IMG/VR virus record: IMGVR_UViG_3300025131_003988
Span: 1-24,055 of that record
DNA: 24,055 nt
Reading direction: 5' to 3' (one strand)
Source: a virus
Part shown: positions 1 through 5,771 of the stretch, one piece after another
How the letters are laid out: each line of letters opens with the position of its first letter
How positions within the stretch are numbered: the first letter of the stretch is position 1
Made by a program: the position numbers and the translations under genes
Notes under the pieces: generated by a model
Database searches by the model: none
Seen by the model: only the letters and a program-made list of their open reading frames with translations
What the model was told of the DNA's origin: nothing

Positions 1-1014
1 TTAGATGAGGGTTCACTTGTAAATTTAAAGGGGTCCTCATTTACAGCACAAGAATGTAAAGTACGTTCACCAATTTATATGTATCAAAAAATACCCATCG
101 GTTATCGTGAACCAGGTGATATCAAAATAGATAAATTTGCTTTCACAGACTTTTCACTTCAAAGTCAACAAGAGTTTTATGATCACATTATAAGAAATTT
201 TAATACAGATGTGTGGATATGTTCTTGGGCCGAAGATACTGCAACAAATGATATCTTTGATACGCAATTAGGTTTGCAAAAAGTCGGTACAAAGGTTACT
301 ACATTTGGTGAATTGATTGTGTATTGGTTTTTACCATACTCAAAAGATATGTTTGGTGAAAGCAGAAAACATCCAAAAGTCCCTGACACAGAATACCATA
401 ATCTTGTAAAATTAAAATTGCCTACTGATATCTCACATCTTATATCTGCAATACAAGAGAAAATTTCTAAACTTCCTGTATTTACTAACCATTATTCAAA
501 CTATAATAAACGCAAATCTTGGTCAGCAGTATCTTTAAGAGGGTACAGTGCAGAACCAGAGTTTATTACAGACCCAGCAGAAATGAATAAGAAATGGAAA
601 GAGGAAAATAAAGATGTGTTATTTGAAATGCAAGATACATATCTATATGATGACTTTCCTGAAGTGAGAGAATTGGTGAAGATGCTCAAAGCAGAAGAGA
701 TACATCGTGTGCGATTTATGAAATTAAATGCTGGAGATGGTGAATTAGACCGACATACTGATTTGGTTGATCCGAAAGGAGGATTGGCAGATGGTAAGTT
801 AATGCGAATACATTTTCCTATTATCACTAATGACAAAGTTCTGTTTGAGTCCTGGGACTTGACAGGGCATAAGCAATGTGCTAATATGAAGGTTAATGAA
901 GCATGGATGTTGGATACTAGAAAACCTCATCGTGCAGTAAATGAAGGAACAGAAGATAGAGTGCATTTAGTGATTGACATTGTTTCAAATGAACGATCTA
1001 GAACATTATTATGA
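1..1014 (+). CDS. Aspartyl/asparaginyl beta-hydroxylase-like 2OG-Fe(II) oxygenase, 5'-partial
   Basis: The frame is open from base 1, so the gene continues beyond the left edge; the first in-frame ATG is at 79 but has no Shine-Dalgarno and is probably internal. Counting from that Met, the C-terminal third shows a cupin-type metal site: H226-x-D228 (in DRHTD) and a distal H284 (in KPHRAVN), followed by R294, which suits 2-oxoglutarate binding. This order and spacing match the aspartyl/asparaginyl beta-hydroxylase family, which hydroxylates side chains of proteins or free amino acids with Fe(II), O2 and 2OG. The N-terminal part (about 150 residues) is not recognised and may be a second domain. 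The stop overlaps the next start as ATGA (1011-1014), so the two are translationally coupled. The substrate is unknown. The fold call is fairly secure, the exact reaction is not. Confidence 0.7.
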   Translation, partial: LDEGSLVNLKGSSFTAQECKVRSPIYMYQKIPIGYREPGDIKIDKFAFTDFSLQSQQEFYDHIIRNFNTDVWICSWAEDTATNDIFDTQLGLQKVGTKVTTFGELIVYWFLPYSKDMFGESRKHPKVPDTEYHNLVKLKLPTDISHLISAIQEKISKLPVFTNHYSNYNKRKSWSAVSLRGYSAEPEFITDPAEMNKKWKEENKDVLFEMQDTYLYDDFPEVRELVKMLKAEEIHRVRFMKLNAGDGELDRHTDLVDPKGGLADGKLMRIHFPIITNDKVLFESWDLTGHKQCANMKVNEAWMLDTRKPHRAVNEGTEDRVHLVIDIVSNERSRTLL

Positions 1015-1613
1015 ACATATTTTTTCTTGACAAAGATCCTGTACTTGCGGCACGTTATCATTGCGATAAACATGTGCCGAAAATGATCGTTGAATATGCT
1101 CAACTTATGAGTACCGCTCACCGATTAATTGATGGCGAACCATATGAAACAAAAAATAAGCGAGGTCACAAACTGACTAGATGGAGATTATCAGATGACC
1201 GAGAACATAAATTATATTTTGCCTCCCATTTTAAGCATCCTTCTAATATTTGGGTGCGGTCTAGCACTCAACATTATGATTGGTTGTATGAGTTATTTAA
1301 TGCTTTGTGTGCTGAATTCACGTTGCGATATGGAAAGTTTCATAAAACAGACCTTGACTTACGTGAATATATTAAAAGAAAACCTGACAATCTTCAAGAC
1401 AATGGATGGTCAGATCCACCACTTGCAATGCCAGAACAGTACAAATTAAACAAAGCAATTCCTTCTTATCGTAATTTCTATGCTACTGAAAAACGTAGAT
1501 TTGCGACATGGAAAACGGAAAAACCTCACTGGTACGATTGGTGGTGTATGATGAATGACACTTTTAATTCTAAATCTAAATCAATAGAGGAACATGTACA
1601 CTTTAATAGTTGA
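1011..1613 (+). CDS. Conserved phage protein of the MNIFxLDxDP...CDKHVxKM type, unknown function
   Basis: This is a 200-aa soluble protein. Its N-terminal signature, MNIFFLDKDP followed by CDKHVPKMIVEYAQL and STAHR, is a pattern I associate with proteins common in marine T4-like phages and usually left unannotated. Conserved-looking features are the CDKHV motif (about residues 18-22), an ASHFKHPSNIWVR segment in the middle, LAMPEQY near residue 137 and a Trp/Tyr-rich C-terminus (KPHWYDWW). The general layout, with a His-rich helical N-terminus and an aromatic 'PxWYxxW' end, faintly recalls T4 DenV-type pyrimidine-dimer glycosylases, but I cannot align it and do not make that call. It starts at the ATGA overlap with the oxygenase gene, and the downstream 39-aa ORF begins inside its 3' end, so it sits within one coupled operon. 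Confidence 0.7.
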   Translation: MNIFFLDKDPVLAARYHCDKHVPKMIVEYAQLMSTAHRLIDGEPYETKNKRGHKLTRWRLSDDREHKLYFASHFKHPSNIWVRSSTQHYDWLYELFNALCAEFTLRYGKFHKTDLDLREYIKRKPDNLQDNGWSDPPLAMPEQYKLNKAIPSYRNFYATEKRRFATWKTEKPHWYDWWCMMNDTFNSKSKSIEEHVHFNS

Positions 1614-1713
1614 GAATGGAACATATACAGAAGATACGTTATTTAAATTATTTTTAACTGTTATGAAACATAGATTTGAACACCTGTTTAAAGGTGAAGG
1701 ATGGATTGATTGA
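1594..1713 (+). CDS. Small 39-aa phage ORF
   Basis: This short ORF overlaps the 3' end of the upstream gene by 20 bases. It has a good Shine-Dalgarno (AGAGG, 1585-1589) a few bases before its ATG and ends in TTGA, which also provides the TTG start of the next gene. The product begins MYTLIVENGTYTED and contains a short amphipathic stretch (LFKLFLTVMKHRFEHLF). There is no recognised domain. The ribosome site and the stop/start overlaps on both sides are the reasons to accept it: it bridges what would otherwise be a gap of about 100 bases in a coupled operon. It may act mainly to carry ribosomes to the TTG-started gene that follows. Confidence 0.55.
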   Translation: MYTLIVENGTYTEDTLFKLFLTVMKHRFEHLFKGEGWID

Positions 1714-2705
1714 GTGAACATTTTGTAATTGTTGCTGGTTTTTTAGACACAAAAGAAAAAGAAAAATATGCCGTTGAGATATTTGATAAGTTATCTGAAA
1801 TTGATAAAATAACAACATGTTATGTTACTCATCATAAAAAGATTCCTGATAAAATTTTAGATGCGGCAAATTATGTGATTTACAATAGTTATAATCCTAT
1901 TATGAATTGGGATATTTATGATGATCACTCAAAAAAATTTCAATCTGTTTTGAGTATTAATAATTTATTAAGTTCATTAGAATTACATTATGCTCAACCT
2001 TATCATGGTTTTGCACAGTTAATTTCAATGTGTGATGGTATTGCATTAGGAATTAATAAAGGTTATCATACATTTTCTTTTATGAATTATGATGTAGTAG
2101 ATTTTTGTTTACAACAATTACCACAACATATAATAGAGATTAAGAAAAATAATACGGATACTATTTTTTATCCTTATTATATAGAGAATATTAAAAAAAT
2201 CGTTGGAAGTACAGAATTTTTTACATTTAATTCAAAATTTGCAAAGGCAATTTATATTTACAGTAAATATTCAGAATTTAAAAAAATAGAAGATCCTGGT
2301 TTAGAAAATTTTGTAAGCATTGTATGTAAATTACATGGTATTAAAACATTATTTGTCGAGAACTCACATTCAAAAAATGGAACGCTCGGCAAAGTAAATT
2401 TTGGTATAGATTATGTAATTCATGATTATTTTTATCCTATTGTAAAAATAAAATATAAAGATAAAATATATGATATGTTAGTCATACCATTCAAACATGA
2501 AGATGGGCATTATATATGTTATCAAAAACTAGAATCTGATGATGGATTTATAGATAATTTGAATTTTTTTGTAAATTCATTAGAAATCGAAGAAAAAACT
2601 GTGGTTAAAATAACAAAACCTTGCGAGATAAAAATATTACATCATAAAAAAGAAGTTTTCAATTTTAAATTGCATGATGATAGACATTTCGGATGGACAA
2701 AATGA
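1710..2705 (+). CDS. Glycosyltransferase-like phage protein (tentative)
   Basis: The product has 331 aa and is markedly AT-rich in codon use (Asn, Lys, Ile, Tyr, Phe) compared with its neighbours. The start is TTG, inside the TTGA stop of the 39-aa ORF, with GAAGG about 9 bases upstream. The N-terminal half has alternating beta strands and helices: FVIVAGFLDTKEKEKY, a VTHHKKIPD strand-turn, then PYHGFAQLISMCDGIALGINKGY and FMNYDVVDF. That last arrangement ('HGFA...GYhxhxFhNYD') resembles the donor-binding half of phage and giant-virus glycosyltransferase-like proteins, with NYD in the place of a metal-binding DxD. The C-terminal half is unrecognised. A sugar-transfer role (to DNA, virion or host surface) is only an inference. 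The composition fits recent acquisition. Confidence 0.4.
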   Translation: MSEHFVIVAGFLDTKEKEKYAVEIFDKLSEIDKITTCYVTHHKKIPDKILDAANYVIYNSYNPIMNWDIYDDHSKKFQSVLSINNLLSSLELHYAQPYHGFAQLISMCDGIALGINKGYHTFSFMNYDVVDFCLQQLPQHIIEIKKNNTDTIFYPYYIENIKKIVGSTEFFTFNSKFAKAIYIYSKYSEFKKIEDPGLENFVSIVCKLHGIKTLFVENSHSKNGTLGKVNFGIDYVIHDYFYPIVKIKYKDKIYDMLVIPFKHEDGHYICYQKLESDDGFIDNLNFFVNSLEIEEKTVVKITKPCEIKILHHKKEVFNFKLHDDRHFGWTK

Positions 2706-3490
2706 GTACATTATGGGATGAGACTGATGAAGATTGCCTTGAACTTGTAAAAGATTGGACAGATCCATATCCCACTCCACAACTTATTGAGTATGATGGT
2801 GTTCTTGTAGTAAGAGATGATTTGCTCAATGCAGGTTCAAAAGTTCGTTTCGTAGATTATCTTATTGGTTCAAATAAAAACATAAATGAATGGGTCTTTG
2901 GTTCATGTCCTGCTACAGGATATGCACAGATAAGTTTACCTATTGCATGTAAACGTCATAACAAAAAAGCAGTTTTGTTCATGGCTAAACGTGATGAGAA
3001 AAATTTTACTGAGTATCAAAAACGTGGCATAGAATTAGGTGTTGATTATCATTGGGTAGAAAATGGTATGTTGACAGTCACACAAAAACGTGCAAAAGAT
3101 TATGCCGCCGAGTCATCTGACAGAATGGTATTGCCATTGGGACTTGAACATCCAACAGTTCTAGGGTCAATAATCAAAATTGCAAGAAGTTTACCAATCA
3201 CACCAAATGAGGTATGGACTGTAGGTTCAAGCGGAACATTAAATAGGGGGTTGCAATTAGCGTGGCCATATGCTACAATACATGTTGTAAGTGTGGGGCA
3301 CATCATGAATGAACGAGAAATAGGTAGAGCAATTTATCATCGTAGTGAATATAGGTTTGACCAACCTGTAAAAGAGTATGAGATGCCACCGTTTCCTTCC
3401 GCTCCTACATATGATGCAAAAGCATGGAAGTTTATTCAAGAACTTTCTGACAAAAAAGGTACAACATTATTTTGGAATGTGGGTGCATGA
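2702..3490 (+). CDS. Fold-type-II PLP-dependent enzyme homologue (ACC deaminase / D-cysteine desulfhydrase-like)
   Basis: I place the start at ATG 2702, which overlaps the upstream stop as ATGA; an in-frame ATG at 2693 is the alternative. The 262-aa product shows the layout of the tryptophan-synthase-beta superfamily: GSKVRFVDYL with K47 where the Schiff-base lysine sits, then GSCPATGYAQISLPIACKRH in the place of the usual GGxxSNHxR motif, a strand AVLFMAKR, and a late glycine loop GSSGT (175-179), the usual phosphate-binding GxGGT position. Family members cleave or deaminate small amino acids. Here the substrate-side SNH residues are replaced, so the reaction may differ or be lost. It is shorter than typical members (about 320-340 aa). 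Its stop overlaps the DNA methyltransferase start (ATGA), suggesting joint expression and possibly joint function. Confidence 0.6.
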   Translation: MSTLWDETDEDCLELVKDWTDPYPTPQLIEYDGVLVVRDDLLNAGSKVRFVDYLIGSNKNINEWVFGSCPATGYAQISLPIACKRHNKKAVLFMAKRDEKNFTEYQKRGIELGVDYHWVENGMLTVTQKRAKDYAAESSDRMVLPLGLEHPTVLGSIIKIARSLPITPNEVWTVGSSGTLNRGLQLAWPYATIHVVSVGHIMNEREIGRAIYHRSEYRFDQPVKEYEMPPFPSAPTYDAKAWKFIQELSDKKGTTLFWNVGA

Positions 3491-5028
3491 AACATTTTTA
3501 TGAACGTAATGACTATGTTCTAGATCATGAAGTCAACAGAACATTTGACGATATTCTTTGGATGTCAGATGATGAATTTCGTCAATGGTTGACTGATATG
3601 AGAAAGACAATTGCATATGCTTGGGATGAACTTGGGTTGCCACCAAGAGTTGGTTGGAATGAAAATGATATTATAGAACAGTTTAACAAGATGTCATCGT
3701 TTCCTGTTCATGAGATGGACAAAGGTGATAACATAGTTCGTAATACATCTGTCATCGGTAATGCTTGTAATCAGTTCTTTCCGACGATGATGAAGACCAG
3801 AATTAATTATTCTAAAAATGATGATGGTCTTTCAATCTACGACCATTTTGTAGATGATAAACTATCTGAAAAAGTTTACAAATATTCACATCGTCATTTC
3901 AAGCGAGACAGTTTTTATGAGTATTCACAAACAGTTCCTGTTCGTGGTAAGATTAAAGACTTTCTAATACCTGCCGAATCTGGTAAGCAATGGGTAGAAA
4001 TATTTGAGAGAGATTTTAGACATAAAGAAACTCATGACTACTGGATTGCACCTCATTCAGAAGATACAGAATATACTGGTCATAATCAAGAACTTGTGAA
4101 TGTGAAATGGTGTACACTTACGAAAGATGAAATCAACGAATTGAATATTCCTGAAAAATGCCTTGTCAATGCAAAACTAGATGAGAATGATTTATTTCGT
4201 ATTCGTTTATTCAAGTTCGGTCAAAGAATATTTCCTGTTGGTTTCAAAGCATTTAGAATTTCATGGTGTCAGTATGCAGTAAACTTTCCACCACTCACCG
4301 CTAAATATTTGTATGAGAGATACACCGAACACATTAAAGAGCAAGATGTTATCAACATTTATGACCCTTCTAGCGGTTGGGGCGGTCGTATTCTTGGGGC
4401 TATGGCTGTCCGTGACGACCGTAATATCCACTATATTGGGACTGACCCGAACACGGATCATACGATTGAAGAATTGGGTATTACAAAGTATGAATACCTT
4501 GCAAACTTTTTTAACGAAAATAAATATGGATCTCTTTTCCCGCACAACAATACCTATGAAATCTATCAACTCGGTTCGGAAGAAATCAGTAATAATAAGC
4601 AGTTTCAAACGTACAGAGGAAAACTTGATATCGTTTTCACAAGTCCTCCATATTTTGCAAAAGAAGCCTATTCAGAAGACGAAGAACAATCTTACAAAAA
4701 ATTCCCAGAATACCAGTCTTGGGTAGATGGGTTTTTACGACCAACTCTTGAAACATGTATTGAGTACCTAAAACCAAACAGATATTTGCTTTGGAACATT
4801 GCCGATGCAAAGTTTGGTCCTGATATGTTACCGCTTGAAGAAGACAGTAACAAGATATTGCGAGAGCATGGTATGGAGTTTGTTGAAGTAGTGAAGATGA
4901 CACTTGCTTGGATGCCAGGTGGTAATCGTATTGGTGAAGATGGTAAGCCTAGTTACAAAAATGCAGTACAAGTAGATGGTAAGTGGTTCAAGTATGAGCC
5001 GATATTTGTTTGGAAGAAACCTGCTTGA
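3487..5028 (+). CDS. DNA methyltransferase, TSPPY type (N4-cytosine or N6-adenine)
   Basis: I chose ATG 3487, which overlaps the upstream TGA as ATGA; an in-frame ATG lies at 3472. The 513-aa protein has a SAM-binding motif I, DPSSGWGG (293-300), followed by an acidic strand end (GTDPN), and a catalytic motif IV, TSPPY (385-389), in the order I then IV. The SPPY form is most common in N4-cytosine methyltransferases. The N-terminal ~280 residues hold no recognised domain and could contribute target recognition. The C-terminus (AWMPGGNRIGED, FVWKKP) is typical of phage and prophage methylases. Its stop codon lies inside the -35 box of the next promoter. A tRNA and a BglII-like nuclease follow directly, so it could be the protective half of a restriction-modification pair, or serve anti-restriction alone. 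Confidence 0.85.
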   Translation: MKHFYERNDYVLDHEVNRTFDDILWMSDDEFRQWLTDMRKTIAYAWDELGLPPRVGWNENDIIEQFNKMSSFPVHEMDKGDNIVRNTSVIGNACNQFFPTMMKTRINYSKNDDGLSIYDHFVDDKLSEKVYKYSHRHFKRDSFYEYSQTVPVRGKIKDFLIPAESGKQWVEIFERDFRHKETHDYWIAPHSEDTEYTGHNQELVNVKWCTLTKDEINELNIPEKCLVNAKLDENDLFRIRLFKFGQRIFPVGFKAFRISWCQYAVNFPPLTAKYLYERYTEHIKEQDVINIYDPSSGWGGRILGAMAVRDDRNIHYIGTDPNTDHTIEELGITKYEYLANFFNENKYGSLFPHNNTYEIYQLGSEEISNNKQFQTYRGKLDIVFTSPPYFAKEAYSEDEEQSYKKFPEYQSWVDGFLRPTLETCIEYLKPNRYLLWNIADAKFGPDMLPLEEDSNKILREHGMEFVEVVKMTLAWMPGGNRIGEDGKPSYKNAVQVDGKWFKYEPIFVWKKPA

Positions 5029-5053
5029 CCTTTCGCATTATTTTTGATACAAT
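5025..5053 (+). promoter_or_regulatory. Sigma70-type promoter with extended -10, before tRNA-Gly
   Basis: TTGACC (5025-5030), a 17-bp spacer and TACAAT (5048-5053), preceded by TG at 5045-5046, give an extended -10. The methyltransferase stop TGA is embedded in the -35 box. Predicted transcription start is near 5060, about 29 bases before the tRNA. Confidence 0.75.
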
Positions 5054-5088
5054 CAATTATAGATGATGCGATATATACATCTCCTAAA

Positions 5089-5164
5089 GCGAGTATAGTT
5101 CAGTCGGTAGAACATCTGCTTGCCAAGCAGAAGGTCACGAGTTCGAATCTCGTTACTCGCTCCA
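5089..5164 (+). tRNA. tRNA-Gly (anticodon GCC), CCA encoded
   Basis: The 76-nt sequence folds into a full cloverleaf. The acceptor GCGAGTA pairs with TACTCGC, the D stem is GTTC/GAAC with GG in the loop, the anticodon stem is TCTGC/GCAGA around TTGCCAA (anticodon GCC), and the T arm is ACGAG-TTCGAAT-CTCGT. The discriminator is T, as usual for bacterial tRNA-Gly, and CCA is encoded (5162-5164). It reads GGC and GGU. It lies between a methyltransferase and a restriction-endonuclease-like gene and shares a promoter with the latter. Confidence 0.96.
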
Positions 5165-5187
5165 TGAAAATTAAAATCAATAAATGA
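5164..5187 (+). other. Seven-codon mini-ORF fused to the tRNA 3' end, overlapping the nuclease start
   Basis: The last A of the encoded CCA begins an ATG that opens a 7-codon ORF (MKIKINK). Its TGA overlaps the ATG of the nuclease gene (ATGA at 5184-5187). The 14 bases from 5164 to 5177 are repeated exactly at 5184-5197, so the mini-ORF looks like a duplicated copy of the nuclease start. There is no Shine-Dalgarno for either start. Whether it is translated is unknown. Confidence 0.4.
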
Positions 5188-5711
5188 AAATTAAAATTGA
5201 AAAATTCAATGGTTCATCCAAATTTTTGGATGATCTAAGTGATGTTGCATTCAAACTTCCATATTTCACTAAACCATCAAAACAAAAAACAAAGATCGGC
5301 AGTTTGGTATTTGATCCTGTTAAAACAAATAACTATTTTAAAGAGACTTTGGTAGAAAGTGGCTGGAAACCAAATGTGAAAATTCCTTCTTCTTTACGTC
5401 ACATGGGTAAAGATGTTGATTTTTTCAAAGATGGTGTCGTAATGGAAGTACAGTTTTCAAATTATCCTTTTCTTTTGAATAATATTATTAGAACAGAGTT
5501 ATTCAAAAAATCTTCATTGAAACTGGATGACTCTTTTGTACATGAATTAATTATTATTACCAAGACAAAAGACATTCCCTCTGCCAACAGTTCACTTTAT
5601 TTTGAACAGGCAAAGAATCAAATTACTTCCATCATTGAATATAATATGATTGACTTGCCAATTACCTTGATAGGTTTGTACGAAAATGAAGTCAGTTCAA
5701 AAAACCCTTGA
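5184..5711 (+). CDS. BglII/BstYI-like type II restriction endonuclease
   Basis: This is a 175-aa PD-(D/E)xK-fold protein. Its core GKDVDFFKDGVVMEVQFSN has D79, E88 and Q90; the D-x8-E-V-Q arrangement is the same as the active site of BglII (Asp84, Glu93, Val94, Gln95), and the following helix (NYPFLLNNIIRTELF) also has the look of that family. BglII cuts A/GATCT and BstYI R/GATCY; the site here is not predictable by eye. It is shorter than BglII (223 aa). No Shine-Dalgarno is visible and translation may depend on the 7-codon mini-ORF upstream. It is transcribed with the tRNA from the promoter at 5025. Roles could be degradation of host or rival phage DNA, with the upstream methyltransferase protecting the phage. 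Confidence 0.72.
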   Translation: MKIKIEKFNGSSKFLDDLSDVAFKLPYFTKPSKQKTKIGSLVFDPVKTNNYFKETLVESGWKPNVKIPSSLRHMGKDVDFFKDGVVMEVQFSNYPFLLNNIIRTELFKKSSLKLDDSFVHELIIITKTKDIPSANSSLYFEQAKNQITSIIEYNMIDLPITLIGLYENEVSSKNP

Positions 5712-5735
5712 CATTCCTACCCAGTTTGCTATTAT
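5708..5735 (+). promoter_or_regulatory. Promoter with consensus -35 and extended -10
   Basis: TTGACA (5708-5713), a 16-bp spacer and TATTAT (5730-5735) with TG at 5727-5728. The stop of the nuclease gene is inside the -35 box. It drives the HExxH/VWA gene. The leader holds a 6-codon ATG-to-TAA frame (5746-5766) and no clear Shine-Dalgarno before the gene at 5772. Confidence 0.75.
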
Positions 5736-5771
5736 ATAACTATAGATGAGTAACCCTAATCAATAAATCTT

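Noticed and set aside
1195-1449. 84-aa frame with hydrophobic segments, a possible membrane protein
   Set aside because: It is an out-of-frame reading of the conserved gene at 1011-1613, with no ribosome site.
1011-1613. Pyrimidine-dimer glycosylase (DenV-like)
   Set aside because: Only vague similarity of helix pattern and C-terminal aromatic residues; no alignable catalytic N-terminus.
4261-4726. Open frames on both strands within the methyltransferase gene
   Set aside because: They cover motif I and motif IV of the real gene and show no protein-like content of their own.
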